Source: Saprospiraceae bacterium (GTDB taxonomy: Bacteria > Bacteroidota > Bacteroidia > Chitinophagales > Saprospiraceae). From it: a stretch of 64,000 nucleotides of DNA. Positions within the stretch are counted from its first letter, which is position 1. Each line of letters starts with the position of its first letter. A program made the position numbers and the translations under genes. Below, piece after piece: positions 9,212-18,981 of this stretch. A model generated the notes under the pieces. That model ran no database searches. It was not told the origin of the DNA and was given only the letters and a program-made list of their open reading frames with translations. Location of the stretch: contig JADJNW010000017.1 in the NCBI GenBank assembly GCA_016714085.1, positions 62,001 through 126,000 on the forward strand. Direction: 5' to 3'.

Positions 9212-9224
9212 TTTTATATTTTTA

Positions 9225-9644
9225 TTACATTATTAAAGGTTTTATAATAATATCCACCCGGCGATTGCGGAGTTTCCCGTCCCAAGTATCATTATTATAA
9301 ATAGGGCTTTCTTCGCCAAAATCAGCAATGTCAATAATATCATGTGGAATGCCTTTGTTGAGGAGTTGCTGCAATGCAGATTCACTGCGATAGCGCGAAA
9401 GCATTTTATTATATTCCATGCTGCCAATATTGTCGGTATGACTATGAATGCTGATTTGCTGCGTTTCAATATCTGGAATGCCGTCGAGCCATTTGTATAA
9501 TTCCTGGATTTGCTCTTCATCGATATAATAGCTGCCGCCGCCAAAGTAAATGCTGAAGATATGATAAGCTGGTTTTTCTTCTTGCGCGTAGGCAAGATTC
9601 GATAGGGCAGTTGCAAATAGGGCGGTCAAAAGGTGTTTTTTCAT
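9225..9644 (-). CDS. Secreted OmpA C-terminal-like domain protein
   Basis: 139 residues: signal peptide (KKHLLTALFATALSNLAYAQ) and then a single OmpA/MotB-like peptidoglycan-binding domain. Landmarks are ISIHSHTDNIGSMEYNKMLS and YRSESALQQLLNKGIP, followed by a C-terminal LRNRRVDIIIKP, which carries the RRV(D/E) pattern of the family. No beta-barrel or TPR part is present, so it is a minimal periplasmic cell-wall-binding module. It converges on the glycosyltransferase gene with only 13 bases between the stops. Confidence 0.82.
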   Translation of the reverse strand: MKKHLLTALFATALSNLAYAQEEKPAYHIFSIYFGGGSYYIDEEQIQELYKWLDGIPDIETQQISIHSHTDNIGSMEYNKMLSRYRSESALQQLLNKGIPHDIIDIADFGEESPIYNNDTWDGKLRNRRVDIIIKPLIM

Positions 9645-9785
9645 AGCCGGGAGATTTTCGAAAACAGGAAATATTATTTCATAACAAGCTCGAAATTAGA
9701 AACTTCTTTTCAAAGAAAATCCTGATTGGCATCAGAAAGTTTTGGTTTCTAAGAAATTTAACGTTAAATGTCTTGATTAAGCATT

Positions 9786-11162
9786 TTATTCCAATGCGAG
9801 TACTGCTCTTTGCTCCAGCCAATTTTTAAAAACTTCATCCAATGCTGGGTTATCTCTCCAACCATTTTCTATGTTTGAAATATTAAAAACAGCTTCAAAC
9901 AACCGATTCTGAGCATTCATCTCTGCTAAAGCCTGGCTGTAAGGCAAATGGCTAAAGGTGACCATCGAATATACGGGCAAGAATTGCGAAGGGTATTTTT
10001 TTGCCAGATACATTTCGATTTGCTTGCGCAATAAAAATTGAGGATCGGCTACTAAATCGCGCATTTCGATGAAATTTTGTAAAGCTAAATCCGCAATAGC
10101 GTCGGCATCTTTGATGCGTGGGGTATTAAAAATTTCGATAATATTAATCCAATCTTCGCCATGTTCTTCCATTAAAGCATCCAGGATGGTGCAATCTTCA
10201 AAACCAGCGTTCATGCCCTGTCCAAAGAATGGAACAATGCCATGCGCGGCATCGCCCAACAAGAGTACTCGATGCTGGTAATGCCAGGGATTGCAACGAA
10301 TGGTCACCAGCGAAGAAGTTGGATTTTGATGAAAATCAGCGAGCAAATCCGGCATAAGTGACAGTGTATCAGCGAAGTATTTTTCAAAAAAAGCCAGGAT
10401 TTGTGCATCCGTTTGCAAATGTTCAAATGAATCGGCTTCCTTTTCAAATGGCAAGAACAAAGTGCAAGTGAAACTACCATCCACATTGGGTAAAGCAATC
10501 AACATAAATTTGCCACGCGGCCAGATATGCAGGGCGTTTTTATCCATACGATGTGAACCATCTGAATTGGGCGGGATGCTTAATTCCTTATAACCATAAT
10601 CCAAATAAGATTGCGAATAATTGAAGCGATTGGTCTTTTGCATACTATTGCGAATGGCAGAAAAAGCGCCATCCGTACCAAAAATCAAAGGACTTTGCAC
10701 ATTGCTTTGCACGCCATTTTTTATATGTTCAAATCGCACTTCATTTTTATCCAAATCCACATTCTTGCAACGCTCGTCAAAATGCAAGCTCACATTATCA
10801 AAGCTATCCGCAATATTCAATAACTCCAGATTCAAACCTCCTCTTGATACGGAATAAATCGCCTGTCCTTCCTTGCCGTAGGGCTGAAATGTCAAATCGC
10901 CTTCCAAGTCATGCATCACGCGCCCGTACATGGGAATCGCTACGGATTCAATTTTGCTCTTAACCCCCGCTTTTTCAAGCGCTCGCCAGCCTCGCTGACT
11001 CATAGCAAGATTAATGGAGCGCCCACCAATAAAGCCCGCCTGACGCATATCACTGCGGCGTTCATATACTTGCACTTCGTAGCCCCGCTTGGCTAAAAGT
11101 ATTGCCCATAAAGAACCAACCAAGCCTGCTCCGACCACTAAGGCTTGTTTTTGTTGTATCAT
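9786..11162 (-). CDS. kmo: Kynurenine 3-monooxygenase
   Basis: 458-residue class A flavoprotein monooxygenase. The FAD Rossmann motif GAGLVG is at residues 11-16, followed by the YERR strand end; a DG motif lies in the middle (FGTDGAFSAIR), and the second FAD motif is GDAAHGIVPFFGQGMNAGFEDC. The stretch GGRSINLAMSQRG is characteristic of Kmo, which hydroxylates L-kynurenine with NADPH and O2 to 3-hydroxykynurenine. This step belongs to tryptophan breakdown and to the aerobic de novo route to NAD. The next enzyme, kynureninase, is 17 kb away at 28.5 kb. The Kmo gene is followed closely by a PAP2-like/adenine deaminase pair on the same strand. Confidence 0.93.
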   Translation of the reverse strand: MIQQKQALVVGAGLVGSLWAILLAKRGYEVQVYERRSDMRQAGFIGGRSINLAMSQRGWRALEKAGVKSKIESVAIPMYGRVMHDLEGDLTFQPYGKEGQAIYSVSRGGLNLELLNIADSFDNVSLHFDERCKNVDLDKNEVRFEHIKNGVQSNVQSPLIFGTDGAFSAIRNSMQKTNRFNYSQSYLDYGYKELSIPPNSDGSHRMDKNALHIWPRGKFMLIALPNVDGSFTCTLFLPFEKEADSFEHLQTDAQILAFFEKYFADTLSLMPDLLADFHQNPTSSLVTIRCNPWHYQHRVLLLGDAAHGIVPFFGQGMNAGFEDCTILDALMEEHGEDWINIIEIFNTPRIKDADAIADLALQNFIEMRDLVADPQFLLRKQIEMYLAKKYPSQFLPVYSMVTFSHLPYSQALAEMNAQNRLFEAVFNISNIENGWRDNPALDEVFKNWLEQRAVLALE

Positions 11163-11180
11163 ATTACAAAACTCCGATAT

Positions 11181-11906
11181 TTAAAAAATAAACCGCAACG
11201 CAATAAACTGCGCCAGCAATCCTACGAGGTAGCCGCCATACAAATCCACAGGTGCATAAGTATGTAAAATTTGTCGCGCCGTGCCTACCAATCCAGCGAT
11301 AAGCACTGTAATCACTAATATCATGTTCATCGTCAGATTCCAATTTCCCAAAGTAAATGTATCATAACTAAATAACCAAACAGTGATGATAACCATACCT
11401 AAAAGCGAACCCATTCCTACGGTGTGGACACTAATTTTAGAGAAAATATTAATAAAAAAAGCCATAAAAAGCGCAATAGTAGCGCCCAGCATAAAGACGG
11501 TATAAGCCGTTGGCATTTGTGAATTGCCATAAAAGTTGCGGAACATCCAGAGGTAGAAAACACCAGTAATAATGTATGGCCCGATCCGCTCTTTACTATT
11601 TTGTAATGAAAAAGATGAGACCAGTCCTGTCGTGCGTAGCATTGAAATCGCGATCAAAGGAATAAAAAAAGTGGACAAAAAAATACGCAGTAATATCAAT
11701 TGGCTGATTCGGTCGCTCACACTATTTACGCCAAATAAATATGGATTCACGATGATGAGCAAGGCCAACATATAAGTAGGCATCAGCAAAGGATGAAACA
11801 ATACTGAAATAATGCTCGCCAAAATCCTTAGTACCACTTCTATAGCGGAAGGTTGAGGGATAGGATCCAAAGATTCTGTTTTGATATCAGATGCCTGTTC
11901 GTTCAT
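11181..11906 (-). CDS. PAP2-like integral membrane protein
   Basis: 241 residues with about six transmembrane helices. Two sites resemble degenerate PAP2 phosphatase motifs: [14 protein letters not shown] (like K-x-S-x-H) and [20 protein letters not shown] (like R...H...D...G). Classical catalytic residues are only partly kept, so activity as a lipid phosphatase is uncertain. It starts inside the stop codon of adenine deaminase (ATGA at 11903-11906), so the two are translationally coupled. Kmo lies 18 bases further downstream of its stop. Confidence 0.75.
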   Translation of the reverse strand: MNEQASDIKTESLDPIPQPSAIEVVLRILASIISVLFHPLLMPTYMLALLIIVNPYLFGVNSVSDRISQLILLRIFLSTFFIPLIAISMLRTTGLVSSFSLQNSKERIGPYIITGVFYLWMFRNFYGNSQMPTAYTVFMLGATIALFMAFFINIFSKISVHTVGMGSLLGMVIITVWLFSYDTFTLGNWNLTMNMILVITVLIAGLVGTARQILHTYAPVDLYGGYLVGLLAQFIALRFIF

Positions 11907-13525
11907 ATAAATAAATTGGTAAACTCAAAATGCTTGCCGTCAAAAAGCCCTTTATCGCTCAGCTTTAGCTCAGGAATGACGAGCAATGCCATAAAAGATA
12001 ACGTCATAAAGGGCGCAGAAAGCTGAGTTCCGAGCTCTTTTTTTACAAAAGTATCAATTTCAGCGTATTCTTGTGCTACCCGGTAACCATCTTCGTTGCT
12101 CATAATGCCTGCTATCGGGAGTGGAAGTACTTTAGTCTCTGTATCACGGATTGCCGAAATTCCTCCTCGATGTGCAATTACTGCATTTACTGCTTTGCAA
12201 ATTGAGCTATCATCTACGCCAACGGCAATAATATTGTGCGAATCATGTCCGACACAAGAAGCAATAGCGCCTTGTTTTAAGCCAAAGCCATGGATAAACG
12301 CTACCGCCGGCAATTCATTTTTATAACGATTCACGACTGCAATTTTCAGAATATCGTTTTGTAAATCGGCAACAGGCGATTCATTTACAATATTTGCTTT
12401 GGCAATAAAACTTTCGGTTACGATGGCACCATCAATTGCTTTAATCACGCGAATTTGATCTGATATTCCTATTATTCTGAAATCATCCGGAATTTTTGGA
12501 TCAGTATGAAAATTATTGACCACTGCTGCTTCTACTCTTGGAATAAGCGTTTTCCCATTTTCAGCTACCAATTGACCATTGATATAAGTTGCTTTTACTT
12601 TAAAATCCTGCAACTCTTCTGTCACAATAAAATCCGCAGGATCACCGGGTTGTAATAGACCCACATTCAAGCCATAATGCTTGACGGGATTGATGCAAGC
12701 GGCTTGCAGCACATCAAATAAATCATAACCTTTTTTCACCGCACGGCTCGCTAATTGGTTAATATGTCCCAGGATTAAATCATCAGGATGTTTATCATCC
12801 GAGCAAAACATAATTTGGTCAGCGTGTTGCGATAGAAGCGGAATTAATTCCTCAAAGTTTTTAGCTGCGCTACCCTCTCGAATAATGATTTTCATGCCGT
12901 AACTCAACTTATCTAAAGCCTCCTCGATTTTAAAGCATTCGTGGTCAGTACTAATTCCTGCTTCGATATAGCGTCTTGCTTTTTCGCCTTGCAAGCCTGG
13001 AGCATGACCATCAACTGGTTTTCCCAAGTGTTTTGCAATAGCAATTTTGGCGTGAACCTCTGGGGCATTAAACAAAACCCCAGGATAATTCATCATCTCC
13101 GCAAGATATTTGATGTCTGGATTTTGCAATAAACTTTCAATATCCTGTTCATTAATCTTTGCTCCTGCTGTTTCAAAATGAGTAGCCGGAACACAAGAAG
13201 GCGCTCCGAAATTAAATTTGAAGGGCGTTTCTTTGCCATTGGCAATCATATAATGAACCCCTTCTACACCCAAAACATTCGCAATTTCATGCGGGTCAGA
13301 TACGGTAGTCACCGTACCATGCACCACCGCGAGTCGCGCAAATTCGGAAGGCACTAGCATGGAGCTTTCGATATGCACATGAGCATCCACAAAACCAGGT
13401 AGAATGTAATCATCGCTTTCGCCTTTTACTCTTTGTATTTGTTGAATATTTCCATGCTCAATACTAATGACGCCAAAGAAAATTTCGCGCTTTAAAACAT
13501 CGACTATATTGCCACGTATGGTCAT
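11903..13525 (-). CDS. ade: Adenine deaminase
   Basis: 540-residue amidohydrolase of the AdeC type. The metal site starts with [14 protein letters not shown] (H-x-H), then [35 protein letters not shown] and [10 protein letters not shown]. The C-terminal domain includes [22 protein letters not shown], found in adenine deaminases. It converts adenine to hypoxanthine and ammonia in purine salvage. The start at 13525 is 38 bases from the divergent mechanosensitive channel gene. The gene heads a unit with a coupled PAP2-like protein (ATGA overlap) and probably kmo. Confidence 0.93.
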   Translation of the reverse strand: MTIRGNIVDVLKREIFFGVISIEHGNIQQIQRVKGESDDYILPGFVDAHVHIESSMLVPSEFARLAVVHGTVTTVSDPHEIANVLGVEGVHYMIANGKETPFKFNFGAPSCVPATHFETAGAKINEQDIESLLQNPDIKYLAEMMNYPGVLFNAPEVHAKIAIAKHLGKPVDGHAPGLQGEKARRYIEAGISTDHECFKIEEALDKLSYGMKIIIREGSAAKNFEELIPLLSQHADQIMFCSDDKHPDDLILGHINQLASRAVKKGYDLFDVLQAACINPVKHYGLNVGLLQPGDPADFIVTEELQDFKVKATYINGQLVAENGKTLIPRVEAAVVNNFHTDPKIPDDFRIIGISDQIRVIKAIDGAIVTESFIAKANIVNESPVADLQNDILKIAVVNRYKNELPAVAFIHGFGLKQGAIASCVGHDSHNIIAVGVDDSSICKAVNAVIAHRGGISAIRDTETKVLPLPIAGIMSNEDGYRVAQEYAEIDTFVKKELGTQLSAPFMTLSFMALLVIPELKLSDKGLFDGKHFEFTNLFI

Positions 13526-13548
13526 ATCAAAAAATTTGTATTTTCGCC

Positions 13549-13580
13549 CAAAGCTAAGCCTTTATGAATGAATGGTTCAA
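13549..13580 (-). promoter_or_regulatory. Predicted Bacteroidota promoter for ade
   Basis: On the minus strand a TAGCTTTG (-7 consensus TAnnTTTG) at 13549-13556 lies 21 bases after a TTG at 13578-13580, which fits the -33 element. Transcription would start just upstream of the ade start codon. The site overlaps the first codons of the divergent MscS gene. Confidence 0.4.
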
Positions 13581-14907
13581 CAATATCGCCTTTAGCATTG
13601 GAGATTTCGATATCACCTGGGGAAATATCGTTATACAAGTCCTCATTTTTTTACTCTTGGCAGGGATTTATCTCTTTGTCCGATTCCGATTTTTACCAAA
13701 ATTTTTTGAAAAAGAAGAAGTTGAACCCGGCGAACGCAGGAAAATCAAGCAGTTGCTAGCATTTTGTCTTGTATTAACCGCTATTGTCAGCTTTGAAATA
13801 GGTTTTCGAATAGATTACACCATTTTCAGTAATGAGGATATTGATATTCGGGTTTCTAATGTCTTGATAACGCTTCTATTATTGGTGTTCGCCAGATTGC
13901 TCGACGTCGTCATCTCTAAATACCTCATTCACACTTATTACGAAAATCGCGGACAAAGGGAGGCAGATATTAGTTCATTTGGTAAAGATACCAAAGAATC
14001 TACACATGGGAAGGTGCGCAAGGTTGTTTATTTACTTGCTTTACAGCTAATTGTCAGTGCATTAGATATTAATTATATCCTTTATTCTTTTGAAATTAAC
14101 GAAAAAACGCATACGATCAAGATTTCTACAATTCTAACTTTTCTGCTGATACTGGCGTTAGCCCGATTATTTAATTGGATTCTTATTAACTTAATATTAC
14201 ATCGTTATTATAAACAAACTAAAGCAGATATTGGAAGGCAATATGCAATCAATCGATTGCTGGTTTATTTTATTTATCTGACGGCTGTGATGATTGCTTT
14301 AGAAATGATGGGTTTCAATCTGACCTTGGTGTGGGGAGGGCTTGCTGCCTTGTTGCTAGGAGTTGGGTTAGGATTGCAACAAACCTTTAATGACCTGGCT
14401 TCCGGGCTTATTTTGCTTTTTGAACGCACGGTAGAGGTTGGTGATATTGTATTGGTGGGAGGAGAAGTGAGTATTGTTAAACAAATTGGATTGCGTACTT
14501 CGCTTCTGGAAACTCGAAATAGCACAACCATCATTGTTCCGAATTCCAAACTCATCGTAGAAAGTGTTGCCAATTGGAGCCATACCGACAATATCGCCCG
14601 GTTTCAAGTAAGGGTTGGAGTTGCCTACGGTTCTGATACCCAATTGGTAAAAAATCTGCTATTGGAAGTAGCCAAAAAACACCCGAAAATATTGGAAGAT
14701 CCAGATCCACGGGTGCGCTTTATAGACTTTGCCGATTCTTCTTTGAATTTTGAGGTGCACTTCTGGTCGCAGGAATTGTTTCGAATCGAAGATGTAAAAA
14801 GCGATTTGCGTTTTGCAATTGATCAGGCTTTCCGCGAAAACAATGTAACGATTCCATTCCCACAGCGCGATGTATGGTTCAAAAATCCGCTTGGAAAAGA
14901 GCAGTAA
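13564..14907 (+). CDS. Mechanosensitive ion channel, MscS family
   Basis: 447 residues. Several N-terminal membrane helices (about residues 20-45, 58-75, 95-115, 155-175, 190-215, 225-250) precede the MscS pore helix and beta domain. Pore region: LVWGGLAALLLGVGLGLQQTFNDLASGLILLFERTVEVGD, the family signature. It is followed by the upper beta domain (IVKQIGLRTSLLETRNSTTIIVPNS) and the alpha/beta cytoplasmic cage (VRVGVAYGSDTQLVKNLLLEVA). It should open under membrane tension to release osmolytes. It is larger at the N terminus than E. coli MscS (286 residues), as in MscM-like proteins. It is divergent from ade with only 38 bases between the start codons. Confidence 0.93.
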   Translation: MNEWFNNIAFSIGDFDITWGNIVIQVLIFLLLAGIYLFVRFRFLPKFFEKEEVEPGERRKIKQLLAFCLVLTAIVSFEIGFRIDYTIFSNEDIDIRVSNVLITLLLLVFARLLDVVISKYLIHTYYENRGQREADISSFGKDTKESTHGKVRKVVYLLALQLIVSALDINYILYSFEINEKTHTIKISTILTFLLILALARLFNWILINLILHRYYKQTKADIGRQYAINRLLVYFIYLTAVMIALEMMGFNLTLVWGGLAALLLGVGLGLQQTFNDLASGLILLFERTVEVGDIVLVGGEVSIVKQIGLRTSLLETRNSTTIIVPNSKLIVESVANWSHTDNIARFQVRVGVAYGSDTQLVKNLLLEVAKKHPKILEDPDPRVRFIDFADSSLNFEVHFWSQELFRIEDVKSDLRFAIDQAFRENNVTIPFPQRDVWFKNPLGKEQ

Positions 14908-14951
14908 ACAGGCTTTATGATCGGTTTAACCGCTCTTCGTTAATGCTCTAT

Positions 14952-15752
14952 TTATTTGATCAATCGCTTGATTCGATCGTATTCTTTGGAGTTGGTTTGG
15001 GTACCTTTGCAGCCTAATTCTTGTGCTTTACCCTCGATTTTTTGAACCCGATTGCCTGGATTGGGATGCGTACTCAGAAACTCCGGCGGGGTCGCTTCTC
15101 CTTCCATTTTCTTGAAAAAACCAGCAGCACCGGCAGCGTTGTAGCCCGTTTCGCACAAATAAATCACCGAATGCTCATCTGCCTCGGTTTCGTGACCACG
15201 GCTAAATTTCAAAGAGATTAATCCTAAAGCGATTTGTTCCAGCATTCCCGGATTGGCATTTCCGGTAACAACGGAGGTTAAAGCAGCAATACCATACACT
15301 TGAGTCATTTGACGCGTAGAATGTCGAAGTGCCGCGTGCGCAATCTCGTGTCCCATCACGCCCGCCAATTGGTCTTCCGAGTCCAAGAATTTGATAAGAC
15401 CAGTGTACACATAAATGTAACCGCCGGGTGTACAAAAAGCATTCAAGACTTCTTTATTATCAATAATTTTTACCTGCCAGGTGAATTCCTCTTTGTAGTT
15501 TACCTTGCCAGTGTTCAACAATTTGGCAGTAATGCCTCGCACATAGCGATACAATTCCTCATTGCCTTTCTCCGGCAAAACCGGAAATTGTTTAGGATCA
15601 GCAGCAATTTGCTCTTCTGTCTGTTTCCCTAATTCTTTATCTTGGTCGACACTAAACAAATTAAAGCCACCGCCTTTACCGGCACCGCAGCCGACGAAGA
15701 AAGCATTGGTAGCAACAACTGCCAGGATGAATAGCCATTTTTTAATACGCAT
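14952..15752 (-). CDS. M48 family zinc metalloprotease, lipoprotein
   Basis: 266 residues. Lipoprotein signal with lipobox ending at Cys22 (FFVGC), so probably anchored in the outer or inner membrane facing the periplasm. Zinc site HEIAH at residues 135-139, with the third ligand region HETEAD further on and the M48 phrase FLSTHPNPGNRV at the end. Similar to LoiP/BepA-like proteases that trim or degrade misfolded envelope proteins. No TPR domain, so shorter than BepA. A second M48 lipoprotein lies at 20.2 kb. Confidence 0.9.
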   Translation of the reverse strand: MRIKKWLFILAVVATNAFFVGCGAGKGGGFNLFSVDQDKELGKQTEEQIAADPKQFPVLPEKGNEELYRYVRGITAKLLNTGKVNYKEEFTWQVKIIDNKEVLNAFCTPGGYIYVYTGLIKFLDSEDQLAGVMGHEIAHAALRHSTRQMTQVYGIAALTSVVTGNANPGMLEQIALGLISLKFSRGHETEADEHSVIYLCETGYNAAGAAGFFKKMEGEATPPEFLSTHPNPGNRVQKIEGKAQELGCKGTQTNSKEYDRIKRLIK

Positions 15753-15763
15753 ATCCTTTATTG

Positions 15764-15798
15764 GTTTGAAGTTTAAGGTTTAACGTTTGAAGTTACAA
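15764..15798. repeat. Five tandem 7-base words upstream of the M48 gene
   Basis: Consecutive words of the form GTTTnAn: GTTTGAA, then GTTTAAG, followed by three more of the same pattern, the last diverged. The array lies in the 67-base gap between histidine ammonia-lyase and the M48 gene start, and the last two words contain a small inverted repeat (CGTTTG / CAAACG). Confidence 0.55.
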
Positions 15799-15819
15799 AC
15801 GCAGCTATTTTTCAAAATG

Positions 15820-17322
15820 TTACGTCCAATCCGCTTGATAAGTTTTTTTTAAGAAAGCAACGGTTTCATTCATATCCGTGTTCAAAATTCGATCATCTTC
15901 TAATTTTTGGACGTGATTTCTGTAATTGGTCACTATTTTTTCCAAAAAAGGGGAGGATTGCAGTGGTTGCCGAAATTCCAGCGCTAGCGCAGCAGTCATC
16001 AATTCTATCGCCAAAATTCGTTCCAGATTTTGTACAACCTTATAGCATTTGGTGGCTGCATTTGCAGCCATGCTCACGTGATCCTCTTGCCCATTGCTTG
16101 AAACAATTGAATCCACCGAAGCTGGGGTGCAAAGTTGTTTGTTTTGACTGACAATCGAAGCGGCAGTGTATTGTGGAATCATCAAGCCAGAGTGCATTCC
16201 AGGGTGTTCGGTCAGAAATGGCGGCAAGCCGCGTGTACCAGAAATCAATTGAAAAGTCCTTCTTTCAGAAATGCTGCCTAGCTCAGCCAGTGCAATCGCC
16301 AGATAATCCATCGCCAAAGCAATAGGCTGCGCATGAAAATTGCCACCTGAAAGGATGGCGTCTTCTTCCTCAAAAATATTAGGATTATCTGTTACGGAAT
16401 TTACTTCGGTCAAAATAATTTGCTGTATATGAGCGATGGTGTCCCAACTTGCGCCATGTACTTGCGGTACACAACGAAATGCATAAGGGTCTTGCACATG
16501 AGTTTTGGATTGTGCCGCTATTGGACTATCTTTTCGCCCCTCTCGAATTTTTGCTGCTGTTTTTATTTGCCCAGTATGTGGTCGAATCCGATGAATTTTT
16601 TCATCAAAAGGCGATTCGTGACAATCAAAAGCATCTAATGAAAGCGCTGTACAAAGATTTGCCGCATCATACAAACGCAAAGCTTCCAACAAACACCATA
16701 ACGCATAAGCCGTTGAAAACTGCGTGCCATTGAGCAATGCTAAGGCTTCTTTCGATTGAAATCTTAGGGGCTGAATTTGCAATTCCCGAAGCAATTCGCT
16801 CGTTTCGCGCTTTTTCCCAAAATACCAAACCTCACCCAACCCAATTAAAGGCAAACTCAAATGCGCCAATGGTGCCAAGTCGCCCGAAGCACCCAGCGAA
16901 CCCAATTGATAAATCACAGGATAAATGCCTTTGTTGTAGAATTCAATCAACTTTTCAACCAATTCTACTCGAATGCCCGAATAGCCGTAGCTCAAATTCT
17001 GGATTTTCAAAAAAAGCATGAGTCGCACAATATCCAAAGGTACTTCGTCACCCATGCCGCAAGCGTGCGATTGCACTAGATTGAGTTGTAGTTGCTCAAT
17101 TTCACTTTTAGAAATGCGGATATTGCACAATGCTCCAAAACCAGTGTTGATACCATAAAAAAGCTCGTCGCTATTGGAAAGCTTATTTTCAAGATAAGTC
17201 CTGCATCTTTTTATTCGTTGTGCGCTCTCTTCTGATAGTGATAAGAGGTGATTTTCTTCTGTCAATTTGCGAATTGTATCAACGCCGAGATACGCTGGGC
17301 TGATGTAATGTGTTTGTTTCAT
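15820..17322 (-). CDS. hutH: Histidine ammonia-lyase
   Basis: 500 residues. The MIO cofactor triad Ala-Ser-Gly is at about 145-147 within GSLGASGDLAPLAHLSLPL. The conserved Tyr lies in YGINTGFGALCN (about 56-67), and QDPYAFRCVPQVHGA and SVTDNPNIF are the other family marks. It removes ammonia from L-histidine to give trans-urocanate, first step of histidine use. The remaining hut genes are not in this window. Length equals the family norm. ATG at 17322; no neighbour appears to be in its pathway. Confidence 0.95.
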   Translation of the reverse strand: MKQTHYISPAYLGVDTIRKLTEENHLLSLSEESAQRIKRCRTYLENKLSNSDELFYGINTGFGALCNIRISKSEIEQLQLNLVQSHACGMGDEVPLDIVRLMLFLKIQNLSYGYSGIRVELVEKLIEFYNKGIYPVIYQLGSLGASGDLAPLAHLSLPLIGLGEVWYFGKKRETSELLRELQIQPLRFQSKEALALLNGTQFSTAYALWCLLEALRLYDAANLCTALSLDAFDCHESPFDEKIHRIRPHTGQIKTAAKIREGRKDSPIAAQSKTHVQDPYAFRCVPQVHGASWDTIAHIQQIILTEVNSVTDNPNIFEEEDAILSGGNFHAQPIALAMDYLAIALAELGSISERRTFQLISGTRGLPPFLTEHPGMHSGLMIPQYTAASIVSQNKQLCTPASVDSIVSSNGQEDHVSMAANAATKCYKVVQNLERILAIELMTAALALEFRQPLQSSPFLEKIVTNYRNHVQKLEDDRILNTDMNETVAFLKKTYQADWT

Positions 17323-17633
17323 GTAAAATTTGGTTAGGAATTCAGCGACGAAATTAGAAATCCCCTTTTTATAAGATAGAAATCCAACAGAGAAAATATC
17401 TGCTGTCGTTAATTTTTACAAAATGCTTGGTTAAACTATGGTTAAACCAGAGGAGCAAATTACAACACAATTCCTGGATAAATCGTTAAAAAAGAAGTAC
17501 TTAGCTGGAAATTTAGTGTGTCTTAACAAATTTTTGATTTGTGACTTTTTTTACAAAGCAGAGTCTTACAAATGAAAGCAAGCGATAAAATTTTAAATTT
17601 GAGCGTTGTTAAACCAAACAAAATCATTGAAAT
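17323..17633. other. Intergenic region between hutH and the Skp/OmpH pair, nothing clear
   Basis: A 311-base gap between divergent genes that must hold both promoters. A TAAATTTG at 17594-17601 fits the -7 consensus for the Skp operon, but no -33 box lies at the right distance. No hairpin, repeat or small gene stands out. Confidence 0.4.
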
Positions 17634-18161
17634 ATGAAATCTACAATTCTAAAGAAAACCCTGGCTGTACTTGTTTTTGCGATCATGTTCGCCTTTGTAG
17701 CCAATGCGCAGCGTATCGCATATGTGGACGTCAATAGAATTCTCGAAAGTGTTGAAGAATATCAACAAGCACAAACCGAACTGGACAATGTAGCTTCTAA
17801 ATGGCGGCAAGATATTGCACAAGAATACGATAAAGTGAAGGGTCTATACAACCGTTATCAGGCGGAGCAAGTCCTTTTAAGTGACGATGCCCGCAAGCAG
17901 CGTGAAGAGGAGATTATGAATAAAGAGAAGGAAGTGCGTGATTTGCAGCGTGACAAGTTTGGACCTGAGGGCGAGTTGTTCAGGATGCGCCAGGAATTGG
18001 TGCGCCCTATCCAGGATAAAATTTACGCAGCAATTGAATCTTATGCTCAAGAACGGGGCTATGATTTTATTTTTGATAAATCGGGTAGCGCGGGGATTAT
18101 TTTCTCCAATGCAGCCTACGATAAGACTGAGGATATTCTGGACAAATTGAAAAAGAACTGA
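17634..18161 (+). CDS. OmpH/Skp family periplasmic chaperone (first copy)
   Basis: 175 residues. Signal peptide KKTLAVLVFAIMFAFVANAQ, then RIAYVDVNRILESVEEYQQAQ, the beta-strand opening of Skp/OmpH. A long charged coiled-coil of tentacle type follows (about residues 40-125), ending with the return helix and FIFDKSGSAGIIFSN, typical of the family. Skp trimers hold unfolded outer membrane proteins in the periplasm. The second copy is 76 bases downstream. In many Bacteroidota these paralogues follow bamA, but bamA is not present here. Confidence 0.92.
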   Translation: MKSTILKKTLAVLVFAIMFAFVANAQRIAYVDVNRILESVEEYQQAQTELDNVASKWRQDIAQEYDKVKGLYNRYQAEQVLLSDDARKQREEEIMNKEKEVRDLQRDKFGPEGELFRMRQELVRPIQDKIYAAIESYAQERGYDFIFDKSGSAGIIFSNAAYDKTEDILDKLKKN

Positions 18162-18237
18162 TTTAAATCGCAATAAAGCTGTAATTTTGCAGCCGCTAAG
18201 ACATTTTTGACGAACATTCAAAACGCAATTTTTAATA

Positions 18238-18753
18238 ATGAAAACTACTTTGAAAATTACTAGTTTACTTATAGTTCTTTTTTGTGTTGCCTTTTCGGCG
18301 CAAGCACAGAAATTCGGCTATATCAATTCTAATGCTATTTTGGCAGAAATGCCCCAGGTAAAACAGGCGGATGCCACATTGGAAGCGCTACAAAAACAGT
18401 TGCAAAAGAAAGGCCAGGGCATGGTTGAGCAATTTCAAAAAGACTATGCTGCGGTACAGCAAAAAGTAGAACGCGGTGAACTGTCGCCCAAACAACAGGA
18501 AGAAGAGGCGAAAAAATTGGAAACAGCTCAAACGGATATCCAAAAATTTGAGCAAGAGATGGTACAACAACTCCAGACGAGACGAAATGAGTTGATGGAG
18601 CCTATCTTAAAGTCTGTGAATGATGCCATTCAGGGAATTGCGAAAGAAGGTGGATTTCAGTTTATTTTCGACGAAGCAGTGTTACTCTATAAGGATGCTT
18701 CTATGGATGTGACAGCTCAAGTAAAAGCCAAGTTGGGTATCGCTACGCCATAA
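18238..18753 (+). CDS. OmpH/Skp family periplasmic chaperone (second copy)
   Basis: 171 residues with the same plan as its upstream neighbour: signal peptide ending in SAQAQ, KFGYINSNAILAEMPQVKQAD, a long Q/K/E-rich coiled coil, and a closing FQFIFDEAVLLYKDASMDVT. The two genes are diverged tandem paralogues, probably one transcript, closed by a strong terminator at 18779. They may make mixed trimers; that is inference. Confidence 0.92.
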   Translation: MKTTLKITSLLIVLFCVAFSAQAQKFGYINSNAILAEMPQVKQADATLEALQKQLQKKGQGMVEQFQKDYAAVQQKVERGELSPKQQEEEAKKLETAQTDIQKFEQEMVQQLQTRRNELMEPILKSVNDAIQGIAKEGGFQFIFDEAVLLYKDASMDVTAQVKAKLGIATP

Positions 18754-18778
18754 ATTTCAAATCAACATTCAATGGCTA

Positions 18779-18820
18779 TGCCTGATCGGTTTTACAAAAC
18801 CGATCAGGCATTTTTTTATT
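18779..18820 (+). terminator. Strong intrinsic terminator after the Skp/OmpH pair
   Basis: A perfect 15-base inverted repeat (18779-18793 and 18796-18810, arm TGCCTGATCGGTTTT) with a two-base nominal loop is followed by a run of seven T (18811-18817). It lies 26 bases after the stop codon of the second chaperone gene. Confidence 0.92.
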
Positions 18821-18952
18821 AGCACGGTATTAAAACAAATTGTTTTTAAATTTCACAGATGTTCACTATACGTAAATCTAATATAGTGATTGGACAATCA
18901 ATAATTTATCAAAAAATAATATTAAATTAAAACAAAAATTAATTCCAATTTG

Positions 18953-18960
18953 TATATTTG
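18953..18960 (+). promoter_or_regulatory. Candidate -7 box before the DinB-like gene
   Basis: TATATTTG matches the Bacteroidota -7 consensus TAnnTTTG exactly and lies 21 bases before the ATG at 18982. No TTG at the usual -33 distance is present, so it is a weak call. Confidence 0.3.
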
Positions 18961-18981
18961 AGAAACAAAAAATTTCACCTT

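Noticed and set aside
9242..9616. 124-residue frame overlapping the OmpA-like gene
   Set aside because: Other frame of the same DNA; the OmpA-like reading has signal peptide and family motifs.
14919..14930. Small palindrome after the MscS gene (CGGTTTAACCG)
   Set aside because: Only five paired bases on each side and no T run; too short for a terminator call.
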